This document shows positions 53,281-61,144 of a stretch of DNA of 64,000 nt, one piece after another. Within the stretch, counting starts at the first letter, position 1. Every line of letters begins with the position of its first letter. The position numbers were made by a program, and so were the translations under genes. The stretch is from Proteobacteria bacterium CAG:495 (GTDB lineage: Bacteria; Pseudomonadota; Alphaproteobacteria; RF32; CAG-239), in the NCBI GenBank assembly GCA_000432275.1, contig HF995316.1, forward strand, positions 29,718 through 93,717, in the 5' to 3' direction. The notes under the pieces are model-generated. The model was not told where the DNA came from. It searched no databases and was given only the letters and a program-made list of their open reading frames with translations.

Positions 53281-53826
53281 ATGAAAAAGCCAACCAAACG
53301 ACGCAGTAAATATTTTGCTCCGCAAACCGAGGATACCGCCCGCAAGTGTGACCATCCCGGCTGTAACGAACCCGGAGAATACCGCGCTCCTAAAGACCGC
53401 CGTCTTAAGGAATATTACTGGTTTTGCCTTAAGCATGTTCAGGAGTATAATGCCAAATGGAATTACTATGACGGGCTTGATGAGGAAGAAGCCGGTACGC
53501 ATGAACGTTCTCGGATGCATTTTAAGTTCGGTTCCCGGATAAAGTATAATTTCGGCTTTGATTTTAAAGGGAATTTTGAGTTTTTTGATGATTATCAGCC
53601 TGATTTTTCTGCCATGAATACCCCTTATTTTAACGAGCAGGAACGCAAGTGCCTTAAAATAATGGAACTCTCGGAAGAAGGGTTAACGGTGGAAATTGTC
53701 AAAAAGCAATATAAAAAACTTGTGAAAAAATATCATCCGGACGTTAATCGGGATGATGCGGATGCGGAAGAAAAGTTTAAGCAGCTCGGAACCGCCTACA
53801 AAACGCTGTTGGCCAAACTTTCTTAA
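53281..53826 (+). CDS. J-domain protein
   Basis: A DnaJ-type co-chaperone of 181 residues. An N-terminal metal-binding-like region (CDHPGCNEPGEYRAPK, then YYWFCLKHVQEYN, residues 20-62) is followed by an acidic linker and a C-terminal J domain (about 122-181) with HPD in YHPDVNRDD. This layout, with the J domain at the end, is typical of a group in Alphaproteobacteria. The ATG at 53281 is chosen because homologues start there; the frame is open 21 codons further upstream. Confidence 0.85.
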   Translation: MKKPTKRRSKYFAPQTEDTARKCDHPGCNEPGEYRAPKDRRLKEYYWFCLKHVQEYNAKWNYYDGLDEEEAGTHERSRMHFKFGSRIKYNFGFDFKGNFEFFDDYQPDFSAMNTPYFNEQERKCLKIMELSEEGLTVEIVKKQYKKLVKKYHPDVNRDDADAEEKFKQLGTAYKTLLAKLS

Positions 53827-54647
53827 TCGCGGTACACCTCTCTGCCGCCGGAAGTGCGCATATCTTTGTTTTTGTTTGTGCTTTTGGTTCGGGAAGAATT
53901 TTTGAGCATTTTCTTTTTGACCGATTCGCTTTTTCTTCCTGATTTTTCAAGTATTTTTTCGGCAATCTGCTTATCGTCCGTAGACGACCGGCCGGCATTG
54001 ACGATTTCCTCCAGCTTCCATCCTTCGATTGCTTTCAGTTTTGATTCGTCTGCGGCCGCGGCAACATTTTGAATGCGTTTAATGCCGCGGAGCAGCGTAA
54101 CGGTTTCCGCTTCGGAAAGTTTACGTCCTTTGATGTTTGTTCTCTTCGACAAATCTTCTTTCAGCGCGCGGTCAAACGTCTGAATACCCATGGAAACGTC
54201 CAGGCGGCTGTTGTTTATGGTAGATTGTTTCAGGCCTTTCATTCCCAAGTCTTGCGAAACTTTGTTTGCCATATGAATGGCGTCGAGTTTTCCCGTGTCC
54301 TGCAAAATCCGAACGTTGTTTTGTTGTTCCTGTTGTTTCAGCTGCCGGCGTTCGTCTTCGTGCAAAGCGTTAAGGAGCGTGTTGTTCTGCTCCATAAAAG
54401 AGAAGTCGATTTCGTTTTCTTCTTCGTCTTCCTCGTCATCATAAACGTCTTTGATTTTTTTACGGATTTTTTTGAGGCCTTTGGGCAGTTCTGACGGAAG
54501 GGGCGAAAAACCGTTCTGCACCGGCTTTTTGGCTGTAGCCTCGTATTGCAGAGCTTTTTTGACGTTGGTTTTCAAGGTTAAGGTTTCTTTGCTTTCAAAA
54601 CCTTTCTTTTTCCATTCTAGATTTGTGTCAGAAGTTTCATCTTCCAT
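53823..54647 (-). CDS. Unrecognised charged protein, 274 residues
   Basis: I do not recognise this gene. The product is soluble and highly charged: an acidic run DDEEDEEENE (about 70-79), a Gln/Glu-rich helix (LKQQEQQNN, about 103-111), and a basic tail with RKSESVKKKML and SRTKSTNKNK. Much of it may be disordered. It overlaps the J-protein gene by four bases in convergent orientation. It may be a lineage-specific gene. Confidence 0.6.
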   Translation of the reverse strand: MEDETSDTNLEWKKKGFESKETLTLKTNVKKALQYEATAKKPVQNGFSPLPSELPKGLKKIRKKIKDVYDDEEDEEENEIDFSFMEQNNTLLNALHEDERRQLKQQEQQNNVRILQDTGKLDAIHMANKVSQDLGMKGLKQSTINNSRLDVSMGIQTFDRALKEDLSKRTNIKGRKLSEAETVTLLRGIKRIQNVAAAADESKLKAIEGWKLEEIVNAGRSSTDDKQIAEKILEKSGRKSESVKKKMLKNSSRTKSTNKNKDMRTSGGREVYRD

Positions 54648-54795
54648 ATATTGCTCCGTTCTTTGGAAAAGCTGAGCTGCAAGTTCTTTCCCTCAGCACT
54701 TTAATGTTGGCATACAAATGATTTTTTGTCAATTGACAAACCGATTCCTTTTAATCTGAACAGTGATAAGTGATTGAACTTAAATAAAAATGTTC

Positions 54796-56481
54796 TTAGG
54801 CGATTTTTTTGTAGGTAATCATCATCGAACCGTCGGACATATTGACGGCGGAAACCTCTATATCGTCAATTTCATTGCGATTAAGAATAAAAGTTTTGGT
54901 TGTCATACTCAGCAGGTGGTCCATAATGTCTTTTTTTAAGTCTTCCCAGTTTTCGTCTTTGCTGAAAAACTTTTTCTGCGAGTCGAGCAGTTCGTTTAGG
55001 TTGGGCTCGTTGTCCAGAAAATTCTTTTTGCATTCCCACAACTTCACATAGGATTGATTATAAAATTTTAAACGGCCGTTTGAACCAAAGATTATAACCG
55101 CATCAAACAAATTTTCGAGCATTTCGGACTGTACGGCCAATAAAGCGTTATAAGCGCTGGTCGTTGCCAGCTTGTCCGAAATGTCTTCGTAGGCAAATAT
55201 CAGGCCGCCCATCGGATGCGGAGCCCGCACCCGCCGAAAAGTCTTTCCGTTGGGCAGATGCAGCATATCTTCTTTGGGTTCGATGATTTTTGAAAATTCC
55301 TTTTGTTCTTCGTTTTTGAATAACATATAGTCGGGAACTTCCGGCAGCAGGCGTTTTTCTCTGATAACGTCCAAAAACATGGAGTAATTGGGCTGTTGTT
55401 CCAGCCAGAGGTTGTCCAGTTCCCACAGACGAGCAAAAGACTGGTTGTAAAAGGCCAGTTTGAACTGTTGGTTAAATACGGCAAATGCTGTTCCCAGCGT
55501 TCCCAAAATTTCAAGCTGCGCATTCTGATGCAGTTTCAAGTTGCGCTTGAGCTCGTCCAGTTCGCTGATGTCGATTAAAGCGCCGGCGGTGCATATCTTA
55601 TCCAGGCTGTCTTCAACGTGAAACGGACTTTCTATCGCTTCCATCACAAAGCGTTCGCCGTTTTTCACGACATTGACGGTGTTTTTCTTGACCCGGTTGG
55701 TCGTATGTGCCAGCAGCGCCAGATTTTGCGAAACGTTTTCTCCGTTGACGCCGCTGATTTCTATTCCCTCGTTTATAACCGTTTCCCTGTTTTTGCTTTC
55801 GGTAAATTCAAGGTATTTTTTGTTGCAGCTGACCAGCTTCAGTTTGTCGTCTCTCAGCCAAATGGGAAAGGGGATGTTGTCAATCAAATCCTCAAGCTGA
55901 ACCAGTCTTGCCGAGGTTTTTTCTTTTTCTTCTTCCAGCCGCGCGATTTTGTTTGTTTCATAACTGACGTCGCGAAACCAGATCATGTCGCAGTAAACGT
56001 TGCCGTCAAGGCCGTTAATGCGGGAACCGGCCAGCCGCAGGAACTTGTTGCCGCTTTTGAGGATGAATTCGTCGTCGAAAGAAACGCCTTCGTCCCGCAG
56101 CAGACTGACATATTTTTGAATCTTTTTGATATCGTCTTTATAAAAGTTTTTTAAAATGTCCTCAAAACTGCTTTTGGTGCCTTCGGGCAGGTTCATCATA
56201 ACCGCCAATCGACGCGAACAATGTTCCAGAATGCTTTTTCTCGGGTCGTTGACTTTTTCGTCCGGATAAATAAACGCAAAATAACCGTCCCGCGAGGCAT
56301 ACAGCGTCTCTGCGTAACGTTCGCGGTCTCGGTTGAGAAAATAGTTTTTTTGCCGCAGCCGGAGGATTTTGACCGCTTCCCACACAATGACCGTAACCAG
56401 GGCCAAAACCGCGCCTGCCAACAAATACCAGAGTTCCGGAGCGGCATAATACATATCGGTTAAAAGCTGTACATCAATCAT
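54796..56481 (-). CDS. Membrane-anchored multi-PAS protein without a kinase domain
   Basis: The 561-residue protein has a membrane helix near the N-terminus (about 17-38), then a stretch of PAS-like units (about 60-190, 205-330, 335-450 and 455-561) joined by helices; recognisable pieces are PAS-type FAVFNQQFKLAFYNQSFARLW and AVIIFGSNGRLKFYNQSYVKLW. It resembles the sensory part of alphaproteobacterial histidine kinases that lie near tsaE. The chain ends in DGSMMITYKKIA; no HisKA His box, N, G1 or G2 motif follows. It could be a truncated kinase or a sensor for another protein. No kinase gene is adjacent. Confidence 0.75.
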   Translation of the reverse strand: MIDVQLLTDMYYAAPELWYLLAGAVLALVTVIVWEAVKILRLRQKNYFLNRDRERYAETLYASRDGYFAFIYPDEKVNDPRKSILEHCSRRLAVMMNLPEGTKSSFEDILKNFYKDDIKKIQKYVSLLRDEGVSFDDEFILKSGNKFLRLAGSRINGLDGNVYCDMIWFRDVSYETNKIARLEEEKEKTSARLVQLEDLIDNIPFPIWLRDDKLKLVSCNKKYLEFTESKNRETVINEGIEISGVNGENVSQNLALLAHTTNRVKKNTVNVVKNGERFVMEAIESPFHVEDSLDKICTAGALIDISELDELKRNLKLHQNAQLEILGTLGTAFAVFNQQFKLAFYNQSFARLWELDNLWLEQQPNYSMFLDVIREKRLLPEVPDYMLFKNEEQKEFSKIIEPKEDMLHLPNGKTFRRVRAPHPMGGLIFAYEDISDKLATTSAYNALLAVQSEMLENLFDAVIIFGSNGRLKFYNQSYVKLWECKKNFLDNEPNLNELLDSQKKFFSKDENWEDLKKDIMDHLLSMTTKTFILNRNEIDDIEVSAVNMSDGSMMITYKKIA

Positions 56482-56588
56482 CAGAATTTGCGGTTTGCTA
56501 AAATTTTTACAAAAACAATTGTCTCTTTTCGGATTCTATTATATAAAATGCATTAATTAAACTAGAATTTTAGATAAGTGGAAAAAAG

Positions 56589-57251
56589 ATGTACAGCTTG
56601 GCTTATGACACAACGGCGGCTCAATGCGCGGTTGTTCTGAAAAAAGATAACGATACTCTCGGCAGCTTTGTCCAATATATGGATTTCGGTCAGGCCGAGG
56701 TTTTAATTCCTCAGATTGAAAAGTTGCTGCAAGAAGGCAAACTTTCTTTTTCCGATTTGGATTTGGTCGTCGTATGCGTCGGTCCCGGTTCTTTTACCGG
56801 CGTTCGGGCCGGAATCGCCGCCGCCCGGGCTTTTTCCATTGCCGCACCTAATCTCTGCGTTGCCGGCATATCGGCATTTGAGGCCTATGCCCGGACTTTG
56901 GAAGAGGAAGAGCGGGCAGAACTTAACTGCGTGGTTATCGAAACCAAACGGGATGACTTTTATTATCAGATTTTTGATGCCCGGTTGAATAAAATCACGC
57001 CACCTCAGGCCGGAAACTATGAAGACATTTTGCCTCAGCTGCGTCACCGGAAGGTGTCTCTTGTCGGCGACGGGGTGGAGCGCTTTCTCAGCCGCCCCAG
57101 CGGATTAAGTCTTCATGTCATAAAGATGTTGGAAGCCTTGCCCGTCGAACAGCTGGCAGCCTGCGGAATAAAGCATTTTTACGATAAAGACGCCGATTTT
57201 CCCAAGCCGTTGTATTTGCGGGCGCCGGATGTTTCGGCTCCTAAGGCTTAG
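56589..57251 (+). CDS. tsaB: tRNA threonylcarbamoyladenosine biosynthesis protein TsaB
   Basis: TsaB is a non-catalytic partner of TsaD that is needed for t6A formation. The actin-like ATPase-fold N-terminus YSLAYDTTAAQCAVVLK is followed by the core VVCVGPGSFTGVRAGIAAARAFS, a strong TsaB signature. The C-terminal domain runs to residue 220. It diverges from the PAS gene and converges on a TPR protein gene with a four-base overlap. TsaE is at the window start. Confidence 0.93.
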   Translation: MYSLAYDTTAAQCAVVLKKDNDTLGSFVQYMDFGQAEVLIPQIEKLLQEGKLSFSDLDLVVVCVGPGSFTGVRAGIAAARAFSIAAPNLCVAGISAFEAYARTLEEEERAELNCVVIETKRDDFYYQIFDARLNKITPPQAGNYEDILPQLRHRKVSLVGDGVERFLSRPSGLSLHVIKMLEALPVEQLAACGIKHFYDKDADFPKPLYLRAPDVSAPKA

Positions 57252-58669
57252 GCAAAGCTAAAGGCTCGGCTGCTTGTTTTTTGCGACAGGATTTTCTGGA
57301 TAGTCGCCTGCAGTTCTTCTTTTTGATGGGCTTCGATAATTTCGATGATTTCAACCTCCTGCTTGTCCAGGCGGCGGTTGATGCCGAGAGAGTCATAATA
57401 TTGTTTGCTGCTGTTGTACAGTTTTGCCGCTTGCAGGCTGTTGCCCTGAGCATATAAATGTTGAGACATCATCTTGTTGGCGTTGGCAACCTGGCGGGCA
57501 TAAATTTCTTCGTCGGCCAAGGTCAGAACATTCTGATAAGCCCAAACGGCTTTGTTGTTTGAATCCGCCTTGGCATACATATCGCCCAGACGGCACCAGG
57601 CGTTGACATTGTTGGGATTAAGTTCTATCGCCAGTTCAAATGCTCCGGTGGCCAGATGTATGTCGTTAATGGCTGCCAGACTGCCGAAAACGCAGGATTG
57701 AGCCGAAATTTCTTTAAATATTTCGTCTTTTTTAACGTCAATGCCGGCCATAGAGCTGCGGTCTATGTTAAAGTCCATCAAGGCTTCCAGCATAGCCAGA
57801 GCCAGCGTGGGGTCGCCCTGCGCCAAATGAAACAAGGCGTCTTCTTCCCGCGGCAGTTGGCTGGCATTGGGCAGACGGTCAAAGTTTTGGTTGATGCATA
57901 GGGCTATAAAGTCTTTTATTGAATCGATGATTTGCAAAATGTCGTCTTCGGAGTTTTTGCCTTGATTGCGAAACATTACTGTTTGCGCAATTTTCAGATC
58001 GTCGACGCCGCGGCCGATCATGTCAATGATAAGCCCCAGCAGTTCCGAAAGGTCTTTGGTACTTTGGTGATAGGATAAAAATTCGTTGCTGAGAGTCGGG
58101 GCATTTTGTTCCAAATCACGCAGTTTGCCTTTTTTCCAGTCCAAATCGACGACTATGCCCTTGGGCTCGCTTTCTTTTTCTTCCGCTTGTTCTTTTTCCT
58201 TGGTTTCTTTTTCACGTTCTCTGGTGTTGGCTTTTTCTTCTCGGCGAACGGCATCTTTACGTTGTTTTTCCTGCATTTCGCGTTGTTCGAACATTTCTTT
58301 TTCGGCCCGGGCCAGTTCCAGTTCTTTTTGCAGCTCTTTCTCCAACTCGCGTTCGCGGTCTTCTTCGCTCATAATCCGGTTGAGACGCTCGGCATCCTCT
58401 TCGTTAAAAATATCATCAACAGCCCCGTCGTCTTTTTCAGTATTTTTGTTGTCGCTTTTCAAAAAGGAAACGATGGACTTGACGTAGATGATAATGACGA
58501 GAAACAGAAAAAGGATAAATGCCAGCAGCATCAAGATAATAGAGGCTATGCGCAAATTGTTCGCCCCGGATAAATAGCCGTCGATAATTGTCGCCAAATC
58601 ATCAATATTGTTCGATACGGTAGCCAAAATTTCACTGCTTGAGAATATGGATATGATTTGTTCGTACAT
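57248..58669 (-). CDS. Membrane-anchored coiled-coil/TPR protein, 473 residues
   Basis: I do not recognise a named family. A hydrophobic helix (about 40-65, IASIILMLLAFILFLFLVII) is followed by an extreme Glu/Lys/Arg-rich region (about 90-170) that probably forms a long cytoplasmic coiled coil. The C-terminal part has tetratricopeptide features: ATGAFELAIELNPNNVNAWCRLGDMYAKADSNNKAVWAYQNVL is a TPR-like pair. It may scaffold other proteins at the membrane. It converges on tsaB and diverges from the EEP-like gene. Confidence 0.75.
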   Translation of the reverse strand: MYEQIISIFSSSEILATVSNNIDDLATIIDGYLSGANNLRIASIILMLLAFILFLFLVIIIYVKSIVSFLKSDNKNTEKDDGAVDDIFNEEDAERLNRIMSEEDRERELEKELQKELELARAEKEMFEQREMQEKQRKDAVRREEKANTREREKETKEKEQAEEKESEPKGIVVDLDWKKGKLRDLEQNAPTLSNEFLSYHQSTKDLSELLGLIIDMIGRGVDDLKIAQTVMFRNQGKNSEDDILQIIDSIKDFIALCINQNFDRLPNASQLPREEDALFHLAQGDPTLALAMLEALMDFNIDRSSMAGIDVKKDEIFKEISAQSCVFGSLAAINDIHLATGAFELAIELNPNNVNAWCRLGDMYAKADSNNKAVWAYQNVLTLADEEIYARQVANANKMMSQHLYAQGNSLQAAKLYNSSKQYYDSLGINRRLDKQEVEIIEIIEAHQKEELQATIQKILSQKTSSRAFSFA

Positions 58670-58727
58670 ATTTTATTTTCAGACCATTTACAAATTACAT
58701 TTTACACATTAGAATACCACTCAATGC

Positions 58728-59573
58728 ATGGAGAGGATAAATCTCCCCGCGGAAAACAATAATGAGTTTAATCACAATAGTTTAAAAATGGGTTACTTCA
58801 GTCAAAGAAAAAAACACGAGCGGGAAAATATCTTTCTGAAAGTTATGTTCATAACGCTCGGATTAATTACCTTTCTGCTGCTTTTGCCGCTGTCTCACCA
58901 ACCGCTGTTTGAAGAAGTTAAACGATACCTTTTCCAGTTTTACCTCCTCAATCTGGCGGTTTTTTTGTATTCGCTGTATCTTTCCCGTTTTGCTTACAGT
59001 GCTTTGTTTGCGCTGTTCTTGCTGATAAACTTTACCCAAATAGCTTCAACCGGCAATCTTTTTACCGATACCGCGGTCCGCGACGACCATCATATTACCT
59101 TGTCGCACAGCGCTGAAAAGCCGTTGGATGTCAATGCCTACGGAATGGCAATTCTGCGTTCCGGACACCTTAACCTGACGCCGGAAGTGCAGTCTCAGTT
59201 TGTAACTTTTGAAAAAAATTATCACGTTTTTACCGTTGTCGGCGTTGATTTTGACGGTTTGGCCAGCGACGTTCGCATCCAAGCTTTCAGACAGCTGCAA
59301 AAATTTGTCTTGATGCAGGATGATCCGGTCATTGTCGTCGGTGATTTTGGCGAGCCCTCGTGGTCTCCTGAAATGAAGGATTTTCTAAGCGCCACTCAGC
59401 TTAAGGTAAAAAACCGGATGATACTGAAAAGCCGCCGCCACCGGTTTAATCCGTTCGCTGTACCGCAATTTTACGTTCTGGCCTTTGACAACGTCGGTAT
59501 CGTTTCTTTAGACGTTGAGCGCAAGCCTGAACTGAAGTCGCCGGAAGTTAACGTTACTCTCGGATTTTACTGA
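58728..59573 (+). CDS. Membrane protein with degenerate endonuclease/exonuclease/phosphatase-like domain
   Basis: The 281 residues start with a basic cytoplasmic segment and two or three membrane helices (about 37-120). The rest (about 125-281) resembles the EEP fold: PVIVVGDFGEPSWSPEMKDFL corresponds to the catalytic GDFNxxPWS block, but the essential Asn is Gly. A final DNVGIVSLDVERK recalls the DHVFVS strand, again without His. So catalytic activity is unlikely. The start codon is uncertain: the ATG at 58728 has no good ribosome-binding site; an internal ATG at 58788 is the alternative. Confidence 0.6.
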   Translation: MERINLPAENNNEFNHNSLKMGYFSQRKKHERENIFLKVMFITLGLITFLLLLPLSHQPLFEEVKRYLFQFYLLNLAVFLYSLYLSRFAYSALFALFLLINFTQIASTGNLFTDTAVRDDHHITLSHSAEKPLDVNAYGMAILRSGHLNLTPEVQSQFVTFEKNYHVFTVVGVDFDGLASDVRIQAFRQLQKFVLMQDDPVIVVGDFGEPSWSPEMKDFLSATQLKVKNRMILKSRRHRFNPFAVPQFYVLAFDNVGIVSLDVERKPELKSPEVNVTLGFY

Positions 59574-61044
59574 GTTGCTTTTTCAATTGGCTGTATAACT
59601 CTCCTTCTCCGAAAGCTTTGGCGTATTCCAATGCAGTCTCCACGGTTTTGACCGCTTGCTCGGTTTGTCCTCGTTTATACTCGAGCAAGGCGATATTGGC
59701 ATAGTCGATGGCAATGCCGCCGGCACGGTTGCTGCGCAGTTCACAGTCCAGCGATTGTTGAAAAAAGCCTTTGGCCCGTCTCAAATCGCCTTTTTTCATA
59801 AAGATGAGCCCCAGCAGATTATAGGCGTTGCCGACAAAGAAACAGCTGTGTTGTTCTTTGTCCGCGTTGATGATTTTGCGTAAAACCGTTTCCGCTTCAT
59901 TGTCGTCGTTGTTTTCAAAACAAGCCTGCGCTTCCAAATAAAGGGCTTCAAGCCGGGCGGGGTTGTTATGCGTCGCGGCATACAGCTCCTGAGCCTGCCG
60001 GGCATGCCTGATAACCTGCTTCCATTTCTTTTCCCTGCTGTAAGCGCTGCCGATAAGCTCCAGGCTAAACCCTTGCCCGGCGGTGTTACGTTCTTCCTCA
60101 TGAATGAGTAAAGCCTGTTTAGCCAGCTTTCGGGCAGCGCCGTAATCTTGCCTGATTAATGCCGCCAGAGCCTCCTGATTGATTATTTCGCCGCAGCCCT
60201 GACGTTGTCCGGTCTTTTTGTAAAGCTCCTTGGCTTTGTTAAAATAATCGTCGGCTTCGTCATAACGTTTTTGCATTACCATCAGCATGCCCAGCGTTCC
60301 CAGAACTTCGCCTTCCTCCTTGGTCGCCCCCAAATGGCGGTATATTTTTTGTGCCGTTTGCAGCACAAATTGCGACACGTCCTGAATTGTGCTGATTCTG
60401 TAAACGGTTCCCATAACGAAATGTGCGGCAGCTTCTTCGTAAAAGGCCTGTTCCCGATTAAAAAGCTTGGCAGCCTTGGAGCTGTTTTCCGCGGCTGACT
60501 GCAAGTCTCCGTCGCGCATGTCAAAATGAGTTTGCAGATAAAAACGCATGGCTTTGACATAAGCCGAGGCCTTTGAGATGTCCATATTGTCCAAAATCGG
60601 AAGGACGGCCTCGTTTTGCCCCAGAGTAAAATGGAGGTAAGCGGTCAAAATCAGTGCGATATTGTCCTGAGGATGTGCTTTTGCAATTTTTTCCAGCTCC
60701 TCCAATGCCTTTTGCGGATGATAAAAGGCTTTCAGCCCAGCAGCAAGAGTCGGCTGTCGTTTTTTTCTGAAATACCGCTCTGCCGTAAGGAGGTTCCCTT
60801 TGATTAAGGCCTCTCTTGTTTTTGCCTCTTCTTTCTTTCGGGATTTCAATAACGGGAACAGCGCCTGAGCCAGGACATAAGTGGAAAAAAAGCTTCTGCC
60901 CGGCAGCTGCTGTTGTTTTTTCAATACGGCCTTGATTGCGGTTTTGAGATAATAGTCGCGGCGCATCCGCCGGTTGAAGCGCACGAACAGCACGATTGAG
61001 CCGGCAAAAAACAATCCCCATAAGATAAGCTGAAAATATTTCAT
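59554..61044 (-). CDS. Membrane-anchored TPR protein, 496 residues
   Basis: I do not recognise a named family. A single N-terminal membrane helix (about 5-22) anchors a long chain of tetratricopeptide repeats over about 110-480; examples are EEGEVLGTLGMLMVMQKRYDEADDYFNKAKELYKK and GNAYNLLGLIFMKKGDLRRAKGFFQQSLD. The protein should act as a protein-protein interaction scaffold, facing the cytoplasm or periplasm depending on topology. It converges on the EEP-like gene with a 20-base overlap. Confidence 0.8.
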   Translation of the reverse strand: MKYFQLILWGLFFAGSIVLFVRFNRRMRRDYYLKTAIKAVLKKQQQLPGRSFFSTYVLAQALFPLLKSRKKEEAKTREALIKGNLLTAERYFRKKRQPTLAAGLKAFYHPQKALEELEKIAKAHPQDNIALILTAYLHFTLGQNEAVLPILDNMDISKASAYVKAMRFYLQTHFDMRDGDLQSAAENSSKAAKLFNREQAFYEEAAAHFVMGTVYRISTIQDVSQFVLQTAQKIYRHLGATKEEGEVLGTLGMLMVMQKRYDEADDYFNKAKELYKKTGQRQGCGEIINQEALAALIRQDYGAARKLAKQALLIHEEERNTAGQGFSLELIGSAYSREKKWKQVIRHARQAQELYAATHNNPARLEALYLEAQACFENNDDNEAETVLRKIINADKEQHSCFFVGNAYNLLGLIFMKKGDLRRAKGFFQQSLDCELRSNRAGGIAIDYANIALLEYKRGQTEQAVKTVETALEYAKAFGEGELYSQLKKQLSKIRE

Positions 61045-61144
61045 GTTTTTGATATTTCTTTACGCTATGTTTAGTTTTTTTGATTATATATGGTACTTAG
61101 TTAAGATATTCTATCTCGAATTTAATATATAGGGAATTTTTATT

